Below are positions 42,637 to 50,916 of a DNA stretch of 64,000 nucleotides, one piece after another. The position numbers and the translations under genes are program-made. The stretch lies in contig CAYONP010000016.1 in the NCBI GenBank assembly GCA_964405335.1, positions 1-64,000 of the forward strand, in the 5' to 3' direction. This stretch comes from CAYONP01 sp964405335 (lineage in GTDB: Bacteria; Armatimonadota; UBA10988). Each line of letters starts with the position of its first letter. Position 1 is the stretch's first letter. Below the pieces are notes generated by a model. It was given only the letters and a program-made list of their open reading frames with translations, searched no databases and was not told the origin of the DNA.

Positions 42637-43014
42637 GTGTCGAGTCTCGGGCAGCATCAGACAGAGCCGGGCCGGAGCCGGGCCGGCGCGGTCGAGTCGC
42701 CGCCTGAGGCCGACTTGGCCCGCTTCTTCATCGCCCTCGGCATGACCGGCGAGGCCGACCTGGCGGCGCGCCTGGCGCGGGTCGATCCGGCCCGCGCCGA
42801 CGCCTGGCTCGACGGGCTCGAGCGGCCCGACTGGCTGACCGCCCGGTCGCAGGCGGCCCGGCAGTGCTTCGAGGCGGCCAACCTGGCGGTCGACCAGTTG
42901 AGACAGCAGCTTGAAGCGGCGACCGATCCACCTTCGCTCCGCGATCTGCTCACGGTTGCGGATCACCTCTACGCGGCGGCGCTCCGGCTGGACAGGGATG
43001 TGGCCGGTGGCTGA
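42637..43014 (+). CDS. Putative small terminase or phage DNA-binding protein
   Basis: A 125-residue mostly helical protein with an acidic/Arg-rich middle (DLARFFIALGMTGEADLAARLARVDPARADAWLDGL). No recognised motif, but its position directly before the large terminase is where small terminase subunits usually lie. GTG start with GGAG nine bases upstream. The last 17 bases overlap the terminase gene. Confidence 0.5.
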   Translation: MSSLGQHQTEPGRSRAGAVESPPEADLARFFIALGMTGEADLAARLARVDPARADAWLDGLERPDWLTARSQAARQCFEAANLAVDQLRQQLEAATDPPSLRDLLTVADHLYAAALRLDRDVAGG

Positions 43015-44260
43015 ACAACCGACCAAGCCCAGCCTCCGCGCCGCCGGCCGGCCGCCGCTCGAGTGGAACCTGCTCGAGCCGCATGAGGGTCAGGCCACCG
43101 TGCTCGACTGCCCGGCCCGTTTCCGCGTCCTGGCCTGCGGCCGGCGCTGGGGCAAGAGCACCCTCGCCCTGCACGCCGTCGCCGCGGCGGCCGAGCAGCC
43201 CGGTGCGCGCATCTGGTACGTCGCGCCGACGTTTCGCATGGTCGATTTGCACTGGCGCAACCTGAAGCGCGCGCTGCCCCACGGTTTCGCCGGCGAGGTG
43301 AGCGAGACCGACCGCCGCATCGTCTGCCCGAACGGCGCCGAGATCGACTTCCGTTCGGCGGCCAATCCCGACCATCTCCGCGGCGCCGGCCTGCACTTCT
43401 TGGTCGTCGACGAGGCGGCCTTCATCCCCGATGGTGGAGCCGTCTGGGCCGAGGCGCTGCGCCCTACGCTGACCGACCAGCGCGGCGCGGCGCTGATCAT
43501 CAGCACCCCGCGCGGCCGCGACTGGTTCCACGCGATCTGGCTCCGCGGCCAGCGCGGCGACCTCGACGAGATCGCCAGCTTCCGCTACCCCACCGCCTCG
43601 GCCGGGCACATCGCTCCGGCCGAGATCGAGGCGGTCCGTCGCGAGCTGCCCGAGCACATCTTCCGCCAGGAGTACGAGGCGGCCTTCCTGCACGACGGCG
43701 GGAGCGTCTTCCGGCGCGTCGCCGAGGCGATCGAGCCGCTGCCGGAGGCGCCCTACGACGGCCACTTCGTGGTCGGCGTCGACTGGGCCAAGCACGAGGA
43801 CTTCACCGTCTTCTGCGTGCTCGACGCGAGCGCCGGCCGCGTGGTCGAGCTCGAACGCTTCCAGCAGATCGACTACGCGGTGCAGACGCAGCGGCTGAAA
43901 GCCTGCGCCGCGCGGTGGCGGCCGCAGGTCATCCTGGCCGAGCAGAACAGCATCGGCGAGCCGCTCTTGGAGACCCTGCAGCGCGACGGCCTGCCGGCGC
44001 TCGGGTTCGTCACCACCGCGCGCAGCAAGCAGCGGATCATCGAGCAACTGGCCGCGGCGTTCGACCACCGCGCGATCCGCATCGCCGACGATCCGGTGCT
44101 CCGCGCCGAGCTCGAGGCCTACAGCCTGGAGCGCACCGCCACCGGCACGCTGCGCTACGGCGCGCCGGCCGGCCACCACGACGACCTGGTCATGGCCCTC
44201 GCCCTGGCCTGGGAAGCCCGCGCCAAGAGCCCGGCCGACGCCGCCGCGGCGTGGCTGTGA
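42998..44260 (+). CDS. Phage terminase large subunit
   Basis: A 420-residue packaging ATPase/nuclease. Walker A GRRWGKST is at 48-55, Walker B LVVDEAAF at 135-142, and the C-terminal RNase H-like nuclease begins VGVDWAKHEDFTVF (about 262) and ends with HHDDLVMALALAW carrying metal-binding aspartates. It pumps phage DNA into proheads and cuts it. ATG at 42998 or GTG at 43007 could start it. First gene of the head module, followed after 13 bases by the portal. Confidence 0.92.
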   Translation: MWPVAEQPTKPSLRAAGRPPLEWNLLEPHEGQATVLDCPARFRVLACGRRWGKSTLALHAVAAAAEQPGARIWYVAPTFRMVDLHWRNLKRALPHGFAGEVSETDRRIVCPNGAEIDFRSAANPDHLRGAGLHFLVVDEAAFIPDGGAVWAEALRPTLTDQRGAALIISTPRGRDWFHAIWLRGQRGDLDEIASFRYPTASAGHIAPAEIEAVRRELPEHIFRQEYEAAFLHDGGSVFRRVAEAIEPLPEAPYDGHFVVGVDWAKHEDFTVFCVLDASAGRVVELERFQQIDYAVQTQRLKACAARWRPQVILAEQNSIGEPLLETLQRDGLPALGFVTTARSKQRIIEQLAAAFDHRAIRIADDPVLRAELEAYSLERTATGTLRYGAPAGHHDDLVMALALAWEARAKSPADAAAAWL

Positions 44261-44273
44261 ACGGGAGACCGCA

Positions 44274-45452
44274 ATGAACCTGGCGCCCAACCGCTGGCTG
44301 CGCCGCCTGCGCCGGCGAGGCACCGGCCGGCAGGCGGCCGAGCAGGTCGCCCTCAACGCCGCCGGGCCCGGCCGCGCCGCCGCGCCCGACCCGCGCGGGC
44401 TCGACTACGAGAGCTGCTACGCCCGCTGCGACGACGTCTACGCCGCGGTCAGCCTGCTCGCCGACAACGCCGCGCAGGTGCCCTTCCGGGTCACCGTCGA
44501 CGGCGAGCCGGCACCCGACCACGAGCTGCAGCTCCTGCTCGACCGGGTCAACCCGCACCAGGGCGCTGCCGAGTTCTGGACCCGCGCCTTCTCGTTCCTC
44601 TGGCTCACCGGCGAGTGCTACCTGCTGATCGAGCGCAACAACCCGCTCGACGCCGAGCTGCCGAACGAGCTGTGGGCCTTCAGCGGACGGGTGATCGAGC
44701 CGCTGGTCGGCGACGACGAGTACCTCGCCGGCTATCGCTTCCGGCCGCCCGGCGCGGGCGAGGCCTTCGGCATCGACCGACGCGATGTGGTGCCGCTGCT
44801 CCTGTTCCACCCCGGCAAGCCGCTGCGCGGGCTGTCGCCGCTGAGCGCGCTGCGCCTGGCGCTGACCACCGAGCTGCACGCCAAGCAGGCCAACTGCGAC
44901 CTGTTCCGCAACGGTCTGATGACGGATGTCGCGATCAACTTCGAGTTCGCCAACGATGAGCAGCGGCAGCGCACCCGCGAGGCGCTGCGGGCGATGCACA
45001 GCCGCGACGGCCGGCGCCACGGCATCTTGATGCTCGAGAACACCACCCGCATCGAGCCACTGAGCCTCAGCCCGCGCGACGCCGAGTTCATCCAGCTCGA
45101 CCGTTTGACGACCTACGACGTGGCCAAGGCCTACCGCATCCCGCCGATGTTCCTCGCGCAGCTCGAGCACGCCACGCTGCGCAACTTCGAGACCGCCTAC
45201 CGCGCGCTGTGGGAGCTGGCCATCCTGCCCCGGGTGCGCCAGGTGGCCGCGGCGCTGAGCGAACATCTGGCCCCGCAGTATGGCGAGACGGTGGCCGTAG
45301 TGCCCGATGTCAGCGGGATCGAGTGCCTCCGTGCCGGCGACCGCGACCGGGCCGCGACCTACCAGGCGCTCTGCTCCGCCGGCCTGCCCGGCGAGTGGGC
45401 CGGCCGGCGCGTCTTCGGCCACGACTGGGACTCCGCGGAGGTGCCGGCATGA
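44274..45452 (+). CDS. Phage portal protein, HK97 type
   Basis: A 392-residue dodecameric portal: CDDVYAAVSLLADNAAQVPFRV, VNPHQGAAEFW, FLWLTGECYLLIERN and LSPLSALRLALTTELHAKQ are typical of HK97 portals, which form the DNA entry ring. The C-terminal part LDRLTTYDVAKAYRIPPMFL carries the helix that meets the capsid vertex. One copy of the palindromic motif lies at 44917-44937 (read as LMTDVAIN). The next start overlaps its stop (ATGA). Confidence 0.93.
   Translation: MNLAPNRWLRRLRRRGTGRQAAEQVALNAAGPGRAAAPDPRGLDYESCYARCDDVYAAVSLLADNAAQVPFRVTVDGEPAPDHELQLLLDRVNPHQGAAEFWTRAFSFLWLTGECYLLIERNNPLDAELPNELWAFSGRVIEPLVGDDEYLAGYRFRPPGAGEAFGIDRRDVVPLLLFHPGKPLRGLSPLSALRLALTTELHAKQANCDLFRNGLMTDVAINFEFANDEQRQRTREALRAMHSRDGRRHGILMLENTTRIEPLSLSPRDAEFIQLDRLTTYDVAKAYRIPPMFLAQLEHATLRNFETAYRALWELAILPRVRQVAAALSEHLAPQYGETVAVVPDVSGIECLRAGDRDRAATYQALCSAGLPGEWAGRRVFGHDWDSAEVPA
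44917..44937. repeat. Dispersed palindrome copy 1 (in portal gene)
   Basis: TGATGAC-GGAT-GTCGCGATCA: left arm perfect, right arm degenerate. Read in a frame giving MTDVAI. Confidence 0.6.
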
Positions 45453-46513
45453 AGACCCGTGTCACGCCCGCGGCGGTGGCCGAAACCGACGGCCGCACCG
45501 TGCGCGCTTTGATTTCGGCCGAGACGGTCGATCGCGAGAGCGAGCTGCTGCTCGCCGCCGGCGCCGAGCTCGACAACTACCGTCGCAACCCGGTGCTGCT
45601 CTGGGCGCACCACGCCGAGCTGCCGCCGATCGGCCGCGCGCTCGAGGTCACCGCCCAACCCGGCGTCGGCGTCTGGGCGGTCAACGAGTTCGCCGACACG
45701 CCGTTCGCGCAGGAGATTGCCGCGCTCTACCGCGACGGCTTCCTCAGCGCCTTCAGCGTCGGCTTCCGTCCGCTCGAGCTCGACCGCAAGCCGCGCCGCG
45801 GCGGCCAGCGCGGCGCAACCATCCTGCGCTGGGAGCTGATCGAGCAGAGCGCCGTGGCCGTGCCGGCCAACCCCGACGCGCTGGTCACCGCCGCCGCCGA
45901 CGGCAACCGCGCCGCCGACTGGCTGCTCAAGACCTACTACCCCGCCGACGAGACCGCTCTGCTCGCCCTGCTCGGCCTGGGCGACCAGCCCACCTGGCCC
46001 GAAATCGCCGCCGCCTGCGCCCGCTTCTGCGGCGCGCGCGGCGGGCTTGAGCTGAATGACGACAACCGTCATCAAACCGAGCGGCTGCTCCGCGGGCTGT
46101 ACTCTCAGCACGGACGGAGGTTCCCCGACTGGCGTGGCGAGCTGTCGTTCGAGACCGTCTGTTTCCACGAGTCCGAACCGGCCTGGTTTGAGGAGCGCGA
46201 GATCGGCGTCTTGGCCCAGCAGGTACGCGGCCGGGCGCTGGCGCTCCGCAACATCGCTCGCAAGCGGCGTCGCGGCGGTGAGCCGCTCCCGGAGCTCGAT
46301 CCGCTTGAGGAGGCCGCCGGCTGCCTCGCCGAGGTACTCGACGCCAAGGGGCTCGGAGCCCCATCCGACCCCGCGAGCGCTCTCGACACGGCGCTGGCCG
46401 ACCTGCGCGAGGAACTGAACCACCTCGCCGGCCAGCGCCGCGCCGCGGTGGCGGACGCGCTGGAGGAAATCCGGCGCGCCGCCAACGGCGGCGGTCTGTA
46501 CGTCAACCCGTGA
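45449..46513 (+). CDS. Phage prohead protease
   Basis: A 354-residue HK97-type prohead maturation protease. The assemblin-like core contains VDRESELLLAAGAELDNYRRNPVLLWAHH with the expected His, and a later FLSAFSVGFRPLELD; the catalytic Ser is probably in that segment. The C-terminal third is an extra region, longer than typical, that may serve as a scaffold. Contains palindrome copy 2. It overlaps the portal stop by ATGA. Confidence 0.88.
   Translation: MKTRVTPAAVAETDGRTVRALISAETVDRESELLLAAGAELDNYRRNPVLLWAHHAELPPIGRALEVTAQPGVGVWAVNEFADTPFAQEIAALYRDGFLSAFSVGFRPLELDRKPRRGGQRGATILRWELIEQSAVAVPANPDALVTAAADGNRAADWLLKTYYPADETALLALLGLGDQPTWPEIAAACARFCGARGGLELNDDNRHQTERLLRGLYSQHGRRFPDWRGELSFETVCFHESEPAWFEEREIGVLAQQVRGRALALRNIARKRRRGGEPLPELDPLEEAAGCLAEVLDAKGLGAPSDPASALDTALADLREELNHLAGQRRAAVADALEEIRRAANGGGLYVNP
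46057..46074. repeat. Dispersed palindrome copy 2 (in prohead protease gene)
   Basis: TGACGAC-AACC-GTCATCA: right arm perfect, left arm one change. Read as NDDNRHQ. Confidence 0.65.
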
Positions 46514-46532
46514 CCCGATCTGGGAGATGAGC

Positions 46533-47834
46533 ATGGACGATGTCCTCCGCGAACTGCGCGAGATCCGCGACCAGATTCGCGGCGACCACGACCCTGAGCG
46601 GCTGAAGCAGGCCATCCGCGAGGCCGCCACGCGGCCGGCGCCGAGCGCCCGCCGCCTGGCCGCCCTCGACGCCGCCGACACCAGCGACGACGGCCCGGCG
46701 CTCCGCCTCAAGGACCTGCTCGGCCGCGCGCCGCGCGACGAACGCGAGCGCGAGCTGCAGCGGCTCAACGACCGCATCTACCTGTGCAGCGCCCTGCTCC
46801 GCCGCGACCCGCGCAGCCTGAAGTCGTTCCGCGACTTCCAGGTCCTCGCCGGCGAGCTGCGCAAGGCGCTCAACACCGTCGACAACGAAGAGCTGGTGCC
46901 CGAGGGCTTCAGCCTCTCGCTGGTCGAGGAGGTCCGCCTCCAGCGCCGCCTGCCGTCGCTGTTCGAGAGCGTCAACCTGCCCCGCTCGCCGCTGCGCTGG
47001 CCGGTCGAGGGCAACATCGGCCTGCCCTTCTTGATTGCCGAGAACCTCGGCGACACCGGCGAGAAGGTGCCCACGCGCAGTCCCTCGACCGAGCAGGTCA
47101 CCTTCTCGGCCCGGACCATCGCCGTCCGCGTGCCGTTCAGTCGCGAGTTCGACGAGGACAGCGTGATCGCCGCCGAGGACTACGTCCGCGGACAGATCGC
47201 CAAGGCGCTGACCGACGGCCTTGAGACGGCCATCCTCAACGGCGACGACAGCGACCCGCACCAAGACGCCGTGGTCACCGCCGGCAACGACGTGCGGCGC
47301 ATCTTCCGCGGCCTGCGCAAGCTCGCCGCGGTGCCGGTCGTGCCGACCGAGACCGACCTGGCCACCTTCGGTCAGGCCGGCTGGGCCGCCGCGCGCCGCA
47401 AGATGGGCGCCTACGGCATCGACCCGAGCGAGCTGGTCTGCATCCTCTCGCCGAACAGCTACTACAAGGTCATCGGCGACAGCACCAACTGGGGCGACTT
47501 CCAGACCATCGACAAGGTTGGCCCGCGGGCGATCAACGTCACCGGCGAGGTCGGCGCGATCTACGGCGTGCCGGTAATCGTCAGCGCCTATGCGCCCGAG
47601 ACCTGCGACGGCGCGCCGATCGACGACGGCACCGGCGGCGATGCGGTGATGGTCATCGCCAACCGCCGCGCCTATGGCCTGGCCACCCAGGTCGGGGCGA
47701 CCATCGAGACCGTCTGGGACCCCGAGGCGCTGCAGTTCAAGGTCATCGGCTACCAGCGGGTCGACTTCAAGCCCTGGTTCGACGCGGCCACCCAGCGGGC
47801 GGTCAGCGTCGGCTGGAACATCGACGTCAGCTAA
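46533..47834 (+). CDS. Phage major capsid protein, HK97 fold
   Basis: A 433-residue capsid protein. The N-terminal helical part (about 1-110) is probably the scaffold/delta domain. The HK97 fold follows: ELVPEGFSLSLVEEVRLQRRLPSLFESVNLPRSPLRWPVEG, then the spine helix and the beta-rich A domain. The GGGAG six bases before 46533 favours this ATG over the one at 46527. Adjacent to the protease and portal in standard order. Confidence 0.93.
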   Translation: MDDVLRELREIRDQIRGDHDPERLKQAIREAATRPAPSARRLAALDAADTSDDGPALRLKDLLGRAPRDERERELQRLNDRIYLCSALLRRDPRSLKSFRDFQVLAGELRKALNTVDNEELVPEGFSLSLVEEVRLQRRLPSLFESVNLPRSPLRWPVEGNIGLPFLIAENLGDTGEKVPTRSPSTEQVTFSARTIAVRVPFSREFDEDSVIAAEDYVRGQIAKALTDGLETAILNGDDSDPHQDAVVTAGNDVRRIFRGLRKLAAVPVVPTETDLATFGQAGWAAARRKMGAYGIDPSELVCILSPNSYYKVIGDSTNWGDFQTIDKVGPRAINVTGEVGAIYGVPVIVSAYAPETCDGAPIDDGTGGDAVMVIANRRAYGLATQVGATIETVWDPEALQFKVIGYQRVDFKPWFDAATQRAVSVGWNIDVS

Positions 47835-47847
47835 CGAGGAGGACCCC

Positions 47848-48117
47848 ATGCCGACCTACAACGGCTTCAACACGGCGATGTTCCGCGCCACCGTCACCGC
47901 CGGCGCCGCCGCCGAGGCCGACCTCGACGTGCCCGGGATCAACCCCGGCGATGTGCTGCTCGCCGTGCTCCACCAGGACGCCGAAGGGCTGTTCGTCGCC
48001 GACCTCAGCGGCGAGGCGAGCATCACCGAGCCCGACGTGATCCAGCTCGCCGGCACCGACACCACCGGCGACGTGCTGGTTGTGCTCTGGCTCGACACCT
48101 CGCAGCCCGAGTCGTGA
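47848..48117 (+). CDS. Small phage head protein
   Basis: An 89-residue soluble beta-rich protein (FRATVTAGAAAEADLDVPGINPGDVLLAVLHQDAEGLFVADL) with GAGGAGG before the ATG. Position after the capsid suggests a head-stabilising or decoration protein; no family recognised. Confidence 0.6.
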   Translation: MPTYNGFNTAMFRATVTAGAAAEADLDVPGINPGDVLLAVLHQDAEGLFVADLSGEASITEPDVIQLAGTDTTGDVLVVLWLDTSQPES

Positions 48118-48161
48118 TTTGCCGCCGGGGACCCGGCCCCCGGCACCACCAGGAGCCGCGC

Positions 48162-48743
48162 ATGGCCCTGCCAGACCATTCGTTGACCAATGTCGTGACC
48201 CTGCGCGAGTGGCTGACTCGCAACGCCGTCAGCCAGACCGATGGGCGCCTCTCCGATGCCAACCTGGAGGCGCTGATCGACCGCGCCTCGGCCGCCGTCG
48301 CCGCCTGGTGCGACCGGCAACTGGTCGCCCCGTCGATCGCAGAGACGCGTTACCACGACGGAGATGACAGCCGCCGTCTGGTGCTGCCGGAGTGGCCGGT
48401 CACCGAGTTCGTCGGCCTCAGCATCGACGGCGTCGCCGTGCCCGAGCGGGTCGAGCTGCTCGATGCCGGTTACGTCGTCCGCGCGCCCGAGGCCTGGATC
48501 GAGCTGGTCGGCCACACCTTCACCCGCGGGGTGCAGAACGTCGCCGTCACAGCGCGACTCGGCTACGACTCGACGCTGGCCCAGAACGACGCGCGCCACC
48601 GCCGCGCGCTGGCGACCCTCGAGCAGGCCTGCCTGCGCCTCTGTACGCACTGGTTCGAGCACCCGGCGGCCGCCGAGGCCGAGCTCGATCCGCCGGCCGA
48701 TGTGCGTGGCCTGCTCGCGCCCTATCGCCGACTGGGAGCCTGA
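48162..48743 (+). CDS. Phage head-tail connector (gp6-like)
   Basis: A 193-residue helical protein: VVTLREWLTRNAVSQTDGRLSDANLEALIDRASAAVAAW and the following EQACLRLCTHWFEHPAA match gp6-type head-tail adaptors that sit beneath the portal. AGGAG six bases before the ATG fixes the start. Good position in the cassette. Confidence 0.82.
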   Translation: MALPDHSLTNVVTLREWLTRNAVSQTDGRLSDANLEALIDRASAAVAAWCDRQLVAPSIAETRYHDGDDSRRLVLPEWPVTEFVGLSIDGVAVPERVELLDAGYVVRAPEAWIELVGHTFTRGVQNVAVTARLGYDSTLAQNDARHRRALATLEQACLRLCTHWFEHPAAAEAELDPPADVRGLLAPYRRLGA

Positions 48744-48744
48744 C

Positions 48745-49215
48745 ATGCCCGGCAGCATCGCGGCGATCAAAGACCTCTTCTGCAATGATGACATCCGTCA
48801 TCATCTCGACGAGCGGCTGGCGGCGCACTCGTTGCCGACGCTCGGCGAGGGGCGGCCGATCCTCCGGCATCGGCTGCAGTTGGCCTCGGCGGCGGCCCTG
48901 CCGGCGCTGGCCGTCGAGCTCGGTGAGGTCGACGCCGGCGACGTCGGCGCCGGCGGGCTGCGCGCGATGCGCGGCGTGGCCACGCTCTGGTTCGCCGTCG
49001 GTCGCGCCGACGAGGCGGGCCTGCTGGCGCAGATCGAGGGCCTCATCGATGCGCTGCGCGAGGCGGTCGAGACGGGATTGGCCGGCGAGTTCCAGCGCCT
49101 CACCTTCGCCGGCGCGGCGGTCGAGGGCGTGCCCTGGCGCGACGGACCCGTGCCGTTGCGGTTGGTGCCCGTCCGGTTCCGGTTCGAGTGGCTCTATGAC
49201 GAGGGCGAGTTCTGA
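48745..49215 (+). CDS. Phage tail-completion/head-tail joining protein
   Basis: A 156-residue protein with a small beta domain at the end (PLRLVPVRFRFEWLYDEGEF). Its place after the connector is where tail-completion proteins occur. Contains the perfect palindrome copy 3, read as NDDIRHHL. Confidence 0.6.
   Translation: MPGSIAAIKDLFCNDDIRHHLDERLAAHSLPTLGEGRPILRHRLQLASAAALPALAVELGEVDAGDVGAGGLRAMRGVATLWFAVGRADEAGLLAQIEGLIDALREAVETGLAGEFQRLTFAGAAVEGVPWRDGPVPLRLVPVRFRFEWLYDEGEF
48786..48803. repeat. Dispersed palindrome copy 3 (perfect)
   Basis: TGATGACATCCGTCATCA: fully symmetrical 7-base arms with ATCC core; one further A/T pair extends the symmetry (48785-48804). Confidence 0.85.
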
Positions 49216-49230
49216 GCGAGAGGAGCAACC

Positions 49231-49632
49231 ATGGCGACCAAGACCACCCGCAAATCGGGTGAGAACCACCAGGTGGCGTTCGGCGCCACGCCGCTGGGCA
49301 CGGCGCGCTCGACCCAGTTGCGGCTGAGCATCCGCACCGCCGACGGCCGCGGCAGCGGCGACGCCGGGCCGGTCGACAAGGAGATCGGCCTCGAATCCGG
49401 CGAGGTCATCGCCAGCTACCTGATCACCGACGAGGCCACGCTCGCGCTGCTCGGCGGCTACGACACATTGGTGATCACCGACTCCGCCGGCACCACGGTG
49501 TTCAGCGGCGACGCGCTGTTCGCCGACGTGACCCGCCGTGAGGCGCACGACCAGATGACCCTGATCGATGCGCGCTTCGTCGTCCAGGGCTTGCCCACCG
49601 TGCCCGACCTCACCGGCCTGGCCTTCGCCTGA
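49231..49632 (+). CDS. Phage structural protein, possibly tail tube
   Basis: A 133-residue beta-rich protein (EIGLESGEVIASYLITDEATLALLGGYDTLVITDSAGTTV). A tail-tube/major tail role is suggested by size and position only. AGGAG before the ATG. Confidence 0.5.
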   Translation: MATKTTRKSGENHQVAFGATPLGTARSTQLRLSIRTADGRGSGDAGPVDKEIGLESGEVIASYLITDEATLALLGGYDTLVITDSAGTTVFSGDALFADVTRREAHDQMTLIDARFVVQGLPTVPDLTGLAFA

Positions 49633-49643
49633 GCGAGACACCC

Positions 49644-50483
49644 GTGAATCGAATCACCCAAACCGCGCGGCTGAACGAGATCCTCAGCCTGCCACCGCCG
49701 TCGGCCACCCTCGACGAGGCCTTCGGCCGCACGCCGAACGTCAGGTGTCATCTGGCTGCCTGCACACTTGATGACATCTGTCACGATTTGCTCTCACCGC
49801 GCTCGATGCGCTGGACCGACGGGGTGGTGACCGTGGATTCGGCCGCCGCCGCGCGGGCGCGGATCGTGCGCTGTGTGCGCGATGAGGCCGGCGAAGCGAT
49901 GTTCGATGACGCCGCGGCGCGGGCGCTGCCGGCGGGGGTGGTCGACCGGCTGCTGTTCGCGATCGATCAGGCCAATGGCTATCGAGAGCTCGAACGGGCC
50001 CTGCCAGCCGGGGGCTTGCTCGCGGTTTATCAGCGGCCGGCGGCCTGCTGGGTGGCCGGTCTGCTGCCCCAGGCGCCCGACCAGGCGCTCTGCGTGCGGG
50101 CCTATGACTTCGCCGCGCTGGCCGCCTCGGAGGAGGCGGCAACGGTCTGGCTGCCCGGCGGCGAGGTGCGACTCGATCTGCTCGCCTTCCCAGCCATCGT
50201 CGCCGCGTCGCTCGCCTGCGGGCCCGAACCGGGCGCGCCGCCGTTGGTCGACGAGCCCACCGCGCGCCGCGTCCCATGCGGCGCCGCGCGCGCCATCGTC
50301 GAGCTGGCGGACCGGCTCAGCGAGATGGGAGGACCGCCTCCGGCGGTGCGGTTTCAGCGACCCGCTGACCCGGCTCGGCCTCTGGCTGCTCCACCGCACG
50401 GGCCGCTTCCCGAGCGAGTTGCACGTCCTGCCGGCCGAGGTGCTGCGCCTTCATGCCGCCGACTGCCTGGGAGACCCGGATGA
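49644..50483 (+). CDS. Phage tail assembly chaperone-like protein (frame 0)
   Basis: A 279-residue frame whose N-half resembles tail-assembly chaperones (TVDSAAAARARIVRCVRDEAGEAMFDDAAARALPAGVVDRLLFAIDQANG). The conventional frame ends in a Pro/Arg-rich tail that looks non-native, while the +1 frame from about 50352 has a protein-like end. A programmed shift is proposed (see next feature). Contains palindrome copy 4 (read as LDDICHDL). Located just before the tail genes. Confidence 0.6.
   Translation: MNRITQTARLNEILSLPPPSATLDEAFGRTPNVRCHLAACTLDDICHDLLSPRSMRWTDGVVTVDSAAAARARIVRCVRDEAGEAMFDDAAARALPAGVVDRLLFAIDQANGYRELERALPAGGLLAVYQRPAACWVAGLLPQAPDQALCVRAYDFAALAASEEAATVWLPGGEVRLDLLAFPAIVAASLACGPEPGAPPLVDEPTARRVPCGAARAIVELADRLSEMGGPPPAVRFQRPADPARPLAAPPHGPLPERVARPAGRGAAPSCRRLPGRPG
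49743..49750. repeat. Palindrome half-site
   Basis: GTGTCATC here is inverted relative to GATGACAT of copy 4, about 20 bases away; together they form a wider inverted repeat. Confidence 0.4.
49769..49786. repeat. Dispersed palindrome copy 4 (in tail chaperone gene)
   Basis: TGATGAC-ATCT-GTCACGA: left arm perfect, right arm 5 of 7. Confidence 0.65.
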
Positions 50484-50487
50484 TTGA
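50352..50487 (+). other. Putative +1 frameshift extension of the tail chaperone
   Basis: At 50352 the 0-frame codon TTT is followed by C, so the Phe tRNA could slip +1 onto TTC. The +1 frame then reads SDPLTRLGLWLLHRTGRF and continues through LHVLPAEVLRLHAADCLGDPDD to TGA at 50485-50487, where ATG of the next gene overlaps (ATGATTGA). Tail-chaperone genes commonly use such shifts; a sequencing error or mutation is also possible. Confidence 0.45.
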
Positions 50488-50908
50488 GCGACCGCGGCCG
50501 CGGAGCCTGATTCGCCGCCGGCCCGTCCGTCTCGTGCTGCCGCAGCGTGCCGCCACGGAGCTATCGGAGCCAGCGCCCTTGCTCGCCGGGCACCAGCCCT
50601 CGACGACGCCGTGGCCGGCCCTCCAACTGCGCTCGGCGGTCGCTGGTCGAGCGCCGCGTTTCGCGGCTCGGAATGGCTCGGTGACGGCTCCGATGGAGGA
50701 TGCCGAGCGCGACGACCGGCCGAACGCGTTCGATCTCGCAGCTGCCTCCGACCGGCGACTCGGCCGTTTCACCGCAGATGTCACGACTCGGAGCCGCAAG
50801 CTGCGAACGAGGTCCGAACCATTTGATGACATCCGTCACGATTCAGAGTCGACGGATCCTAACGATGGCGCCTCGTCGCTGCTCGAGCGACTCAGCGACG
50901 CGATCTAG
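50480..50908 (+). CDS. Small phage protein, unknown
   Basis: A 142-residue Arg- and Pro-rich protein beginning with a GGGAG-preceded ATG that overlaps the +1-frame stop. It is far too short for a tape measure. Contains palindrome copy 5 (read as FDDIRHDSE) and a nearby AGATGTCACGA half-site at about 50777. No family recognised. Confidence 0.5.
   Translation: MIERPRPRSLIRRRPVRLVLPQRAATELSEPAPLLAGHQPSTTPWPALQLRSAVAGRAPRFAARNGSVTAPMEDAERDDRPNAFDLAAASDRRLGRFTADVTTRSRKLRTRSEPFDDIRHDSESTDPNDGASSLLERLSDAI
50824..50841. repeat. Dispersed palindrome copy 5
   Basis: TGATGAC-ATCC-GTCACGA: left arm perfect, right arm with two changes. Confidence 0.65.
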
Positions 50909-50916
50909 GAGCTCGC

